Positions 8,896 through 18,772 of a DNA stretch of 64,000 nt are shown here, one piece after another (position 1 is the stretch's first letter; each line of letters opens with the position of its first letter). Source of the stretch: Pseudomonas sp. GCEP-101 (GTDB taxonomy: Bacteria > Pseudomonadota > Gammaproteobacteria > Pseudomonadales > Pseudomonadaceae). The position numbers and the translations under genes were made by a program. The DNA lies in assembly GCF_025133575.1 (NCBI RefSeq), contig NZ_CP104011.1:3542965-3606964 (forward strand), written 5' to 3'. The notes under the pieces were generated by a model. That model was not told the DNA's origin, searched no databases, and worked only from the letters and a program-made list of their open reading frames with translations.

Positions 8896-10851
8896 CTACC
8901 CGCCATTCCTCTGCGAAGGCTTCGGCGCCCCGACCAGCCGTCCCATCGCGCCGGCGATACCCATCTCCCGCAGCACCTGCAACTCGCCCTCGGTCTCGAC
9001 CATCTCCGCGATCAGCGGCAGGTCGATGCTGTTGGACGCGCGGTACATGGCCTCGATGAACAGGCGCTTGTCGTTGTCCTGGTCGATGGCGCGGATGTAG
9101 CTGCCGTCGATCTTCAGGTAGGCAAGGCCAAGCCGGGTCAGGTTGCCGATCAGGCTGAAGCGTCCGCCGAAGTGCTGCAGGCCGAGCTTGGCGCCGACTT
9201 CCTGCACGGACTGGGCGAGCCGCTCCAGTTCGGCAGGTGGCGGCAGGTAGCGTTCGTCCACTTCCAGGGTCATCAGTCGCGCTTCCTGCGGGTGCGCGCG
9301 CAGGGTCTCGAACAGCTGGCGCAGGGGCTCGGCGCTGCGCACGGTCTCCGCTGACAGCGACAGGGCCAGCGGGCCCGGTTGCTGGGCGAGGTGGGCGAGG
9401 GCGTGTTCGAGCATCGCCAGGTCGAAGCGCGCGGACCAGCCGAAGCGCTCGATCCACGGCAGGAACTGCCCGGCGGCGACGGCCTCGCCCTTGGGGTCGA
9501 GCAGCCGTGCGAGGACCTTCTGGTGCAGCAGTTCACCGTTCTCGGCGCAGGCGCGCACCGGCTGGAACCATAGCTGCAGCTTGCCTTTGTGCAGGGCGTC
9601 GTCGAGCCACTCGCGCCAGCTGCGGGAGTCCTGCACGGGCTGGCTGCCGGAGCTGTCCAGGCGCTGCCAGGGGCGATCCGGCGAGGATTGCGACTGCGCC
9701 AGGGCCTGGTCCGCACGCGACAGAACGCTGGCCGCCGCCTCGCCGGGGCGGAACGCCGCCAGGCCGAGGTGCGCCACCGGCGTGCAGTCGCTGGCGCCGG
9801 TGTTGCGCAGGTTTTCCAGGGCGGCGCTGAGCTGGTCGGCCAACAGTTCGGCGCTGGCACTGTCGACGCCCGGCGCGAGCAGGGTGAACTCGCCACCACG
9901 GCTGCGCGCGGCCAGCCAGTCGGGGGTGCCGTGCTGCTGGCGTTCGCGCTCCAGCAGCTCGGCGACGTCGCGGATCAGTGCGTCGGTGCGCTGGCCGCCC
10001 AGGCGCTGGTTGAGACCGGCCAGGTCATTCAGGCGCAACAGCAGCAGGTAGCCGGCGGCATTCTGTTCGCTGGGGGAGAGCTGCGCGTCCAGCCGCGCGT
10101 CGAACAGGCGGCGGTTGGCCAGGCCCGAGAGGCTGTCCTGGTAGGCCTCCTCGCGCAGTTTCTCGCTGCGGGTGGCTTCCTCGGCGAACAGGGCCTTGAG
10201 CTTGTCGACCATCTGGTTCATCGCCTGCACCACGCGCTTGAGCTCCGGGGTGCGCGGCTCCTTGGGCAGGGTGAGGAATTCGCGGCGGGTGATGGCGTGG
10301 GCCTGTTGCACCATCTGGTCCAGCGGCTTGAGCTGGGTGCGCAGCAGCCAGCCCCCGAGCACGGCGCTGACCAGGCCGCAGGCGAGCAGCCAGGCGAGGC
10401 TGCCCAGGGCGCCGTCCCACAGCTTGGCCAGGGCGAATTGCGGGTGGCTGACCACCTCGACCCGCGCGGCCTGCTCCCAGCCGCGCATGATCAATGCGTC
10501 GCCGCCCTGTGCCTTGAGGTTGACCAGCCTGGCGAACCAGGCCGGCACCTGCTGGTTCTGCGTGTCGCTCTCCCGCTCGACGATGACCTTGCCCTCGGGA
10601 ATGCTCACCACGCGGATGGTGGCGAAGTAGCCGGAGTCGAAGATGGAGCTGACCATCAGCTCGATCATCGCCGGGTCGTCCACGTGCGGAGTGAGCGACA
10701 GCCCCAGCGCGGTCGCGGCGTCCTGGGCGTGGGAGCGCAACTGGCTGATCATCTGCTCGCGGGAGCTTTCCAGGCTGGCGGCGAAGCTGCCGGCGAAGGC
10801 CACCACGAGGAACAGGCAGATCGCCAGGAACAGTTGCTTGAGCAATGACAT
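8896..10851 (-). CDS. lapD: Inner-membrane c-di-GMP receptor LapD
   Basis: The 651-residue protein has a first membrane helix at about residues 5-25, a periplasmic LapD/MoxY-type domain, a second helix at about 149-170, a HAMP segment, then GGDEF and EAL domains. Both output domains are degenerate. The GGDEF signature is RGGEF (318-322) and the EAL signature is KVLAR (445-449), so neither enzymatic activity is expected. This is the hallmark of LapD, which binds c-di-GMP in its EAL domain and then sequesters the protease LapG in the periplasm. lapG lies directly upstream on the same strand with a 12-bp gap. Confidence 0.93.
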   Translation of the reverse strand: MSLLKQLFLAICLFLVVAFAGSFAASLESSREQMISQLRSHAQDAATALGLSLTPHVDDPAMIELMVSSIFDSGYFATIRVVSIPEGKVIVERESDTQNQQVPAWFARLVNLKAQGGDALIMRGWEQAARVEVVSHPQFALAKLWDGALGSLAWLLACGLVSAVLGGWLLRTQLKPLDQMVQQAHAITRREFLTLPKEPRTPELKRVVQAMNQMVDKLKALFAEEATRSEKLREEAYQDSLSGLANRRLFDARLDAQLSPSEQNAAGYLLLLRLNDLAGLNQRLGGQRTDALIRDVAELLERERQQHGTPDWLAARSRGGEFTLLAPGVDSASAELLADQLSAALENLRNTGASDCTPVAHLGLAAFRPGEAAASVLSRADQALAQSQSSPDRPWQRLDSSGSQPVQDSRSWREWLDDALHKGKLQLWFQPVRACAENGELLHQKVLARLLDPKGEAVAAGQFLPWIERFGWSARFDLAMLEHALAHLAQQPGPLALSLSAETVRSAEPLRQLFETLRAHPQEARLMTLEVDERYLPPPAELERLAQSVQEVGAKLGLQHFGGRFSLIGNLTRLGLAYLKIDGSYIRAIDQDNDKRLFIEAMYRASNSIDLPLIAEMVETEGELQVLREMGIAGAMGRLVGAPKPSQRNGG

Positions 10852-10863
10852 GCCGGGTTTCTC

Positions 10864-11565
10864 CTATCGCGTCTCGTCGAGGTCCAGGCCCTCGGCGCGC
10901 ATCTTGGTCAACAGGTCCTGCCAGCGCGACAGTTTCTTGCTGTCGCCGGTGCGCTTGCCGCCGCCCGGGCCGGGCAGCCACAGGCCCTCGGCATTGAAGG
11001 CGTAGACGGGCAGGAGGTCCTTGCGCTGGGAGGCGGGCTTGATCTGCGGGATCAGGTTGTCCAGCACCAGCGGCTCGGCAGTGGGGGAGGCGTAGTAGGT
11101 GAGCACCATGTGCGCCTGGTTCTGCTGCAATGCCTTGACGTAGGTGATGCGCAGCTTGTCGCTGGCCACGCCCAGGCGGCGCAGGGTGACGAACTTGGCG
11201 ATGGAGTAGTCCTCGCAGTCGCCGGCGCCCTTGTAGAGCGACTCCACCGGCGTCGCCCAGTAGTCCTCCTGGTGCCACACGGTGCGGTCGTCGGTGAACA
11301 CCAGGGCGCCATTGAAGAAGGCGTTGACCGCCTTGAGCTTGGCCATTTCGTCGAGGTTTTCGCTGTCGTCGATCAGCCGGCCCCAGGATTCGATGCGGCT
11401 CTTGGCGGTGCCGAGATTGCCGTATTTCTGCTCGGCGTTCTTCAGGATGGCGTCGAAGTTCCACGCGGCGCCGGCCGTCAGCGCAAGGAGCCCGAGCAGC
11501 AGCGCACCGGCCCGCAGACGCAGCGGGCTGGCGAACAGCCTAAGGGCTCCTCGGGGTGGCTGCAT
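10864..11565 (-). CDS. lapG: Periplasmic cysteine protease LapG (DUF920/BTLCP)
   Basis: The product has 233 residues with an N-terminal signal or anchor segment at about 15-34. The bacterial transglutaminase-like cysteine protease triad is visible as Cys117 (GAGDCEDY), His152 (QAHMVL) and Asp169 (VLDN). In other pseudomonads LapG cleaves the N-terminal retention module of large RTX adhesins such as LapA or CdrA, releasing them when c-di-GMP is low. It is co-oriented with lapD. No adhesin gene lies in this window, so its substrate must be encoded elsewhere. Confidence 0.93.
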   Translation of the reverse strand: MQPPRGALRLFASPLRLRAGALLLGLLALTAGAAWNFDAILKNAEQKYGNLGTAKSRIESWGRLIDDSENLDEMAKLKAVNAFFNGALVFTDDRTVWHQEDYWATPVESLYKGAGDCEDYSIAKFVTLRRLGVASDKLRITYVKALQQNQAHMVLTYYASPTAEPLVLDNLIPQIKPASQRKDLLPVYAFNAEGLWLPGPGGGKRTGDSKKLSRWQDLLTKMRAEGLDLDETR

Positions 11566-11743
11566 CGCCAGCGCTCCATGTGGGATGTGTGGAGTCTAGG
11601 CGCTCTTCGCAAACTTGCGCTGGCGCATCGCCACGTGGCGCGAGGCAGCGGGGGACGGGGCTGGGGGGAATGCGCGTGAGGCACGGAAGAGGTGGTGTCG
11701 GGGGCTTCGGCGTTTGGAGGTTTTCCCTCTCCCCACTGAGGAT

Positions 11744-12142
11744 TCAATCCAACCGCCGGGTCTTCATCCGGATCAGATAGAGGCTCACCAGCGTCGCACT
11801 CGTCAGCATGAACGCCCAGGCCCAGGGCCGCTGCACCAGGAAGCCGGAGAGGAGGATGCTGCACCACATCAGGCCAATGGCGTAGACCTTGCCCTTGAGC
11901 GGGATGCCCTCGCCGTCGAGGTAGTCGCGGATCCACGGGCCGAGTTTCGGGTGGTTCACCAGCCAGTCATAGAAACGCCGGGAGCTGCGCATGAAACACG
12001 CGGCGGCCAGCAGGAGGAACGGGGTGGTGGGCAGCACCGGCAGGAAGATGCCGATCACGCCCAGCGCCACGCTGAGCCAGCCCACGCCAAGCAGGCAGTA
12101 GCGAACCCAGGCGTGACGGCTTTGGCGGATTTCCGGTGGCAT
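11744..12142 (-). CDS. DUF454 (YbaN-like) inner-membrane protein
   Basis: This small membrane protein of 132 residues has about four hydrophobic segments. It carries the family pattern GVIGIFLPVLPTTPFLLLAAACF near residues 27-50, followed by WLVNHPKLGPWIRDY. These features match DUF454/YbaN, a widespread family of unknown function. It lies 51 bp downstream of the YecA-family gene on the same strand. About 180 bp with no evident gene separate it from lapG. Confidence 0.85.
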   Translation of the reverse strand: MPPEIRQSRHAWVRYCLLGVGWLSVALGVIGIFLPVLPTTPFLLLAAACFMRSSRRFYDWLVNHPKLGPWIRDYLDGEGIPLKGKVYAIGLMWCSILLSGFLVQRPWAWAFMLTSATLVSLYLIRMKTRRLD

Positions 12143-12193
12143 CGACGGGCGCGAAGCGAAGCCGGAGCCGCATGCCGCGGCTCCGGCGGCGGA

Positions 12194-12781
12194 TCAATGG
12201 CTGCGGGGCTTGAGCAGGGCCGGCTTTTCTTCCGGCGCCTGGCAGAGCAGGAACAGGTTGGTCAGCAGCTCGGGAATCTGCGCGACCATGTCGTCCACCA
12301 GTTGGCGGTCGCGGGCGATTTCGTCGAACTCGGGCTGTTCGTCGAACAGGCCGGAACCGACCATGATCGGCAGCAGCAGCTCGCTGACCTCTTCCTCGGC
12401 CTGCTCGAACCACACCGCTTCTCGCAGGAACACGCCTTCCATGAAGCCGATGCACCAGCCGCGGATATCGGAGTCGTCCGGCTCGTCGCCCAGGTAGGGT
12501 TCGCAGGGCAGCTCCAGCTCCTCGTCGCCGGCCATCTGGCGGGTGATGTGCGCCTTGAGCTGGACCAGGGTGGATTCGATCTGGGTGCGCTCGTCCTCGC
12601 TGCGGTAGTGCGGCGGCTCGGCGAACAGGGCGTCGATCCACTCGCGCTCGGGCACTTCCTCCGGGCAGATCGCCAGGGCGGTCAGGTAGCCGTGTGCCGC
12701 CACGTAATCCAAGGCTTCCTCGTGCAGGTCATCGGCATCGAGAAAGGCTTGCAGGCGGGACAATTGGTCGGCGAAGGACAT
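12194..12781 (-). CDS. YecA/YgfB family UPF0149 protein
   Basis: This acidic 195-residue protein matches the UPF0149 (YecA/YgfB) family. The conserved regions are LDYVAAHGYLTALAICPEEVP at residues 24-44 and DIRGWCIGFMEGV near residue 105. The C-terminal SEC-type zinc tail found in some YecA proteins is not visible. The family is mostly uncharacterised, and some members modulate transcriptional regulators. It is divergent from recQ across about 210 bp. Confidence 0.85.
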   Translation of the reverse strand: MSFADQLSRLQAFLDADDLHEEALDYVAAHGYLTALAICPEEVPEREWIDALFAEPPHYRSEDERTQIESTLVQLKAHITRQMAGDEELELPCEPYLGDEPDDSDIRGWCIGFMEGVFLREAVWFEQAEEEVSELLLPIMVGSGLFDEQPEFDEIARDRQLVDDMVAQIPELLTNLFLLCQAPEEKPALLKPRSH

Positions 12782-12990
12782 CGGGTACTACCTCGGAGGT
12801 GATCGGTCCCGAATTGTAGTCTTTCCGCCGGCTCGCGGCAAAAGCCAAATGCCCGCGCAGCCCGCGCCGACGCAGGGCTCCGACGCAGAGCTCGGATGCA
12901 TGTGACGGATTTTTCCGCAGTTTCCCGGACAAGGTGCCGGCCGCGAGCGGATCGCTTGCGTATAATGCGCGGCTTCATTCGGAGTCCCCC

Positions 12991-15135
<2,145 letters not shown>

Positions 15136-15275
15136 CAGCGAGAAGCTCTTGATCTCGTAGGCGCGACCCGCGCCCAGCTGCACCGTCATATTCGTGACGG
15201 GGCAAAACGACAAACTTGTGACGCCCGTCCCGAACGGCTATGGTGGCACTTAGACCTCCACGAGAAGAGGTGAGC

Positions 15276-16436
15276 GTGCCACAACAACAAAGCTGGCTGG
15301 ACGACGTCCGTTCCAATGCCTATGCCGAACAGCTCTCCCGGGGCTTTCGCCGCCTGCGTTTCGAACCCGACCTCGAAACCCAGTATCGCCAGTACCTGCT
15401 CGAAGACAGCTTCGATCTCAAGCGCACCGCCCTGACCATCGGCGTGCTGATCTGGCTGGCGCTGGCAGCCATCGATTTCCTGCTGATCCGAACCCCCGAA
15501 CACTGGGACATGCTCGCCGTGCGCATTGGCGTGCTGGTGCTGCTCACCGTGTGCGGCGGGCTGATCCTGCAGCGCCGTCATATCCACTTGCTGGTGCCGC
15601 TGAGCCTGGCCTGCATCCTCAGTGTCGGCGTTGGCGCGGCGGCGGTGGCCGGCATCGCCCATACCGTCGACCCGAGCTATCCCTACGAGGGCCTGTTGCT
15701 GGTCAGCATGGCGGCCTACTTCCTGATCGGCCTGCGCTTTGCCGAGGCAGTGGGCAGCGCGTTGGTGATCCTGCTGGCCTACGTGGGCTTCGAACTTTAC
15801 GCAGCGTTGCCGCTGCCCAAGCTGGTCAGCAACGTGGTGTTCCTCCTCTTCGGCAACCTGGTGGGCGCGGTGGGCTGCTACCTGCTGGACTACAAATCCC
15901 GCCAGCACTTCCTGATCAGCCGACTGCTGAAAGTGATGGCCGAGCACGACGCGCTGACCGGCCTGCACAATCGTCGCAGCTTCAATCGCCAGCTGGAGCG
16001 CCTGTGGCGCCAGGCCCAGCGCGAGAGCGTCGGCCTGGCGTTGCTGCTCTGCGACGTCGACCACTTCAAGGCCTACAACGACCGCTACGGCCATCAGGCC
16101 GGCGACGGTGTGCTGCAGCGCATCGGCGAGGTCCTGGCGGCCAGCGCGCGGCGGCCGCTGGACATGGCCGTGCGCCTGGGCGGCGAGGAATTCGCCGTGT
16201 TGCTCTATGGTGCCAGCGAACGCGAGGCCAAGGAGCGCGCCGAAGTGCTGCGCGAATCGGTGCAGGCCTTGGGCATCGCCCACGAGGGATCGCTGACGGC
16301 GGACGAAGTGACCCTGTCCATTGGCGTCTCCTGTCTGTGGCCGGAAACCGGGCACCCGCTGCGCAGCATCTACGAACACGCCGACCGCGCGCTCTACGAG
16401 GCCAAGGCGTTCGGGCGCAACCAGGTGGTGGCCTGA
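15276..16436 (+). CDS. Membrane-bound diguanylate cyclase (GGDEF)
   Basis: The product has 386 residues with about six N-terminal membrane segments (residues 45-210) followed by a GGDEF domain. The active-site motif is intact, RLGGEEF with GGEEF at 302-306. A product-inhibition I-site RPLD (293-296) lies five residues before it, so it should make c-di-GMP and be feedback controlled. I chose the GTG at 15276 because AGAAGAGG sits five bases upstream; an ATG at 15240 lacks a site. The position after recQ matches, from memory, hsbD in P. aeruginosa, but that identity is not proven here. Confidence 0.88.
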   Translation: MPQQQSWLDDVRSNAYAEQLSRGFRRLRFEPDLETQYRQYLLEDSFDLKRTALTIGVLIWLALAAIDFLLIRTPEHWDMLAVRIGVLVLLTVCGGLILQRRHIHLLVPLSLACILSVGVGAAAVAGIAHTVDPSYPYEGLLLVSMAAYFLIGLRFAEAVGSALVILLAYVGFELYAALPLPKLVSNVVFLLFGNLVGAVGCYLLDYKSRQHFLISRLLKVMAEHDALTGLHNRRSFNRQLERLWRQAQRESVGLALLLCDVDHFKAYNDRYGHQAGDGVLQRIGEVLAASARRPLDMAVRLGGEEFAVLLYGASEREAKERAEVLRESVQALGIAHEGSLTADEVTLSIGVSCLWPETGHPLRSIYEHADRALYEAKAFGRNQVVA

Positions 16437-16490
16437 GTGGCGCTGCCCCTGTGGGAGCAACTGTCTTCTTTCTGCAAGTTTGTGCCGACG

Positions 16491-16631
16491 TTTCCCCCTC
16501 ACCCCAGCCCTGGCTGCGCGCCCCGCTCCGGAGGGAGAGGGCGCAGATTGTGCCGGCTGGCGCTGTAGTTTCATCCTGCACCGAACGGTCCCCTCTCCCG
16601 CTGGGAGAGGGGTAGGGTGAGGGCCAAGCCG
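16491..16631. repeat. Dispersed intergenic element, copy 1
   Basis: This element begins CCCCTCACCCCAGCCCT and ends CTCTCCC...GGGAGAGG...GGGTGAGGGC, so its ends are inverted repeats (CCCTCACCC with GGGTGAGGG). The middle contains GCAGATTGTGCCG and TTTCATCCTG. A second clear copy lies at 38360-38480. Partial, diverged copies flank the island at about 21175-21270 and 34300-34372. Confidence 0.75.
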
Positions 16632-16647
16632 AGCGCTGATATACCTC

Positions 16648-16803
16648 GTAGGAGCGGACTTCGTCCGCGATGTGCAACCGGCCAGCCCTGATCAGCCGGA
16701 CATCGTTCGCGGACAGAGCTCGCTCCTACGCAGGCTGGTTGCGCCGGGGTAGATCTGTAGGAGGGGGCCATGCCCGCGATCGCATGCAGGGCGCGCTCCT
16801 ACA
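16648..16803. repeat. Two REP-like palindromic pairs
   Basis: GTAGGAGCGGACTTCGTCCGCG at 16648 is followed by an opposed unit ending CTCGCTCCTAC at 16729. A second pair runs from TGTAGGAG at 16756 to CTCCTACA at 16803 around GGCCATGCCCGCGATCGC. Both pairs could form long hairpins. Confidence 0.75.
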
Positions 16804-16922
16804 GCGGGAGCCGCATCAGTCAACATGGCCCATTCCGTCCCCCACGCTGGCGCCGTGCGTGACTGCGGCGCGCGCAGGCCCGGTGCTAGCATGCGCCGGA
16901 CCTTGCCACCGAGCCCGCGCCC

Positions 16923-17939
16923 ATGCAGCAGCTGATCCAGCCCAACGGCCAACCGCACTACGGCATCTTTCCCGGCACCCCGGCGACCATCAATTACCGC
17001 GACTTCGACTTCCGCTCGCCCATGGGCCGTCGTCTCGGCACACTGAGCAAGTGGCGCCGCTTCCACCAGTTCCAGTATTTCGGCCTGATCAGCCCGACCC
17101 TGATCGGCGGCTGCGCACTGGCCGATGTCAGCCTGCTCACCGTCGGCTTCGTCTACCTCTACCACCCCGAAAGCGGGCGGATGATCGAGCGCCAGTTCAA
17201 GTGCCCGCTGGGCAGGGGCGCGAACTTCTCGCAGAACCCCAACGACGGCGTTTGCGAACTACGCCAGGGGCGCAACCTGCTGCGCCTGGAGAACAGCGCC
17301 ACGCCACTGGAAAAACGCCTGCTGGTGGAACTGGACGACGGCACCCGCATCGACGCGCGCTTCAGTGAACAGCAGCCAGCCTTCGAGCCCATGAGCCTGT
17401 GCACGCCGACAGCAGTGAACGGCTGGGTCTATGCGCGCAAGGTGGCCGGCGTGCACTGCCAGGGCGAGGTGCGCAGTGCGCTGGGCCACTACGACCTGCA
17501 CGAACTGGATGCCTACGCGCACCACGACTGGTCCGCCGGCTACATGCGCCGCGAAACCTTCTGGAACTGGGCGTGCCTGTCCGGCGAGGCGCAGGGCCGG
17601 CGCGTCGGGCTGAACCTGTCGTGCGGGGTCAACGAGACCAGCTTCACCGAGAACTGCTACTGGCTCGATGGTCAGTTGGTGAAGGTGGACAGCGTGCGTT
17701 TCGAGTTCGACCGCGACCATCCGCTCAAGCCCTGGACCATCCGCTCCTACGACGGCCAGGTCGACCTGCGCTTCGAGGCCCACGGCCTGCACCAGGAGCG
17801 CCTCAACCTGGGCGTGCTGGCGAGCAACTTCAAGCAGATCTTCGGCCGCTTCAGCGGCGTGTTGCGGCCGGCAGGGCAGGCCGAGGTGCGGATCGAGAAC
17901 CTGTGGGGATTTGTCGAAGACCAGTATGCGAAATGGTGA
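16923..17939 (+). CDS. DUF2804 family protein
   Basis: This 338-residue soluble protein fits the DUF2804 family, which has no established function. Recognisable conserved stretches are HYGIFPGTPATINYRDFDFRS at the N-terminus, NWACLSGEAQGRRVGLNLSCGVNETSFTEN near 210-240, and a C-terminal KQIFGRFSGVLRP. It has no signal peptide or membrane segment. The HxxxWSxGYM and NxWxxLSG patterns suggest a beta-rich fold. It sits between the diguanylate cyclase and the SlyA-like regulator, an order I recall from P. aeruginosa. Confidence 0.8.
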   Translation: MQQLIQPNGQPHYGIFPGTPATINYRDFDFRSPMGRRLGTLSKWRRFHQFQYFGLISPTLIGGCALADVSLLTVGFVYLYHPESGRMIERQFKCPLGRGANFSQNPNDGVCELRQGRNLLRLENSATPLEKRLLVELDDGTRIDARFSEQQPAFEPMSLCTPTAVNGWVYARKVAGVHCQGEVRSALGHYDLHELDAYAHHDWSAGYMRRETFWNWACLSGEAQGRRVGLNLSCGVNETSFTENCYWLDGQLVKVDSVRFEFDRDHPLKPWTIRSYDGQVDLRFEAHGLHQERLNLGVLASNFKQIFGRFSGVLRPAGQAEVRIENLWGFVEDQYAKW

Positions 17940-17984
17940 GATCGGGATTTACACCCTGCGACAATCTGTCATTGTACGGGCTTG

Positions 17985-17998
17985 ATTAGCTGGCTAAT
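17985..17998. promoter_or_regulatory. SlyA/MarR-type operator palindrome
   Basis: ATTAGC-TG-GCTAAT is a perfect inverted repeat 49 bp upstream of the SlyA-like gene start. Its inner part TTAGCTGGCTAA differs only in the two central bases from the known SlyA consensus TTAGCAAGCTAA. A second half-site-rich stretch (TTAGTCAAATCAATTAGC) follows at 18002-18019. Autoregulation is the likely use. Confidence 0.65.
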
Positions 17999-18046
17999 AA
18001 TTAGTCAAATCAATTAGCCGTCCCATTTCCTACCGTACGCAGCAGA

Positions 18047-18481
18047 ATGTCAGACAACGATAAGCACTATTTCGGTACCCAACTGGCCCAGGCGTCGCGT
18101 GCATGGCGTGCCGAACTCGACCGCCGTCTCAGCCATCTCGGCCTGTCCCAGGCACGCTGGCTGGTACTGCTGCATCTGGCGCGTCACGCTGCCACCCCTA
18201 CCCAGCGCGAGCTGGCGCAGTCGGTGGGCGTCGAGGGCCCGACGCTGGCCCGTCTACTCGACGGCCTCGAAGCCCAGGGCTTGGTCCGCCGCCAGGCGGT
18301 TGCCGAGGATCGTCGCGCCAAGCGCATTGCCCTGACGCCCAAGGCAGACGTCCTGATTGCCGACATCGAGAACATCGCCGCCGCCGTGCGCAACGAAGTG
18401 TTGACGGGTATTTCCGAAGAGGAAATCGCTCTGTGTCAGAAAACGCTTAGCCGGATTCTCGGCAACCTTGAGCGAAACTGA
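18047..18481 (+). CDS. SlyA/MarR-family transcriptional regulator
   Basis: The protein has 144 residues in a compact MarR fold. The winged-helix region spans about residues 45-100, with TQRELAQSVGVEGPTLARLLDGLEAQGLVRR and wing AEDRRAKRIAL. It resembles SlyA/HosA-type members more than the regulator at 3383. A SlyA-like palindrome lies immediately upstream. The ribosome binding site is weak. The fimV-like gene follows after 290 bp and could be a target, but that is inference. Confidence 0.87.
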   Translation: MSDNDKHYFGTQLAQASRAWRAELDRRLSHLGLSQARWLVLLHLARHAATPTQRELAQSVGVEGPTLARLLDGLEAQGLVRRQAVAEDRRAKRIALTPKADVLIADIENIAAAVRNEVLTGISEEEIALCQKTLSRILGNLERN

Positions 18482-18595
18482 GCAATTCATCACGTTATTC
18501 GGTTAAAGTAGCCATTTTTCTGGCGGTTCCTCGCGGGATCGCTGGCCATTCGCTATCCACCCCTGAACCATTCGCCGGTTTTTCGACGATTCTCC

Positions 18596-18624
18596 TTGAC
18601 CAAACCCTGCGCACCACCTAATCC
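18596..18624 (+). promoter_or_regulatory. Possible sigma-70 promoter for the fimV-like gene
   Basis: TTGACC at 18596-18601 is separated by 17 bp from TAATCC at 18619-18624. The -35 is good and the -10 is poor. It lies about 150 bp before the FimV-like start. Confidence 0.35.
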
Positions 18625-18772
18625 GTGATATCAGACGGCCTGTACCCTGCAAGGTACAGAGGAGTGGTGCGAGACGGTCTGTAGCCGGCGTGGTTCACGT
18701 GTGGACAGGTTCAGCCTGCCGCTTTCGAGTGGTCAGGGGATGGCGTGCAGACCCGGACAATGGGATGGGGTT

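Larger units (their letters stand above)
16437..16922. other. Gene-free intergenic region with dispersed repeats
   Basis: This 486-bp gap holds a full copy of a dispersed intergenic element (16491-16631) and two REP-like palindromic pairs (16648-16729 and 16756-16803). No gene is supported. Confidence 0.7.

Noticed and set aside
12938..12966. Full sigma-70 promoter before recQ
   Set aside because: TATAAT at 12961 is good, but no acceptable -35 hexamer lies 15-19 bp upstream, so I did not list it as a promoter.
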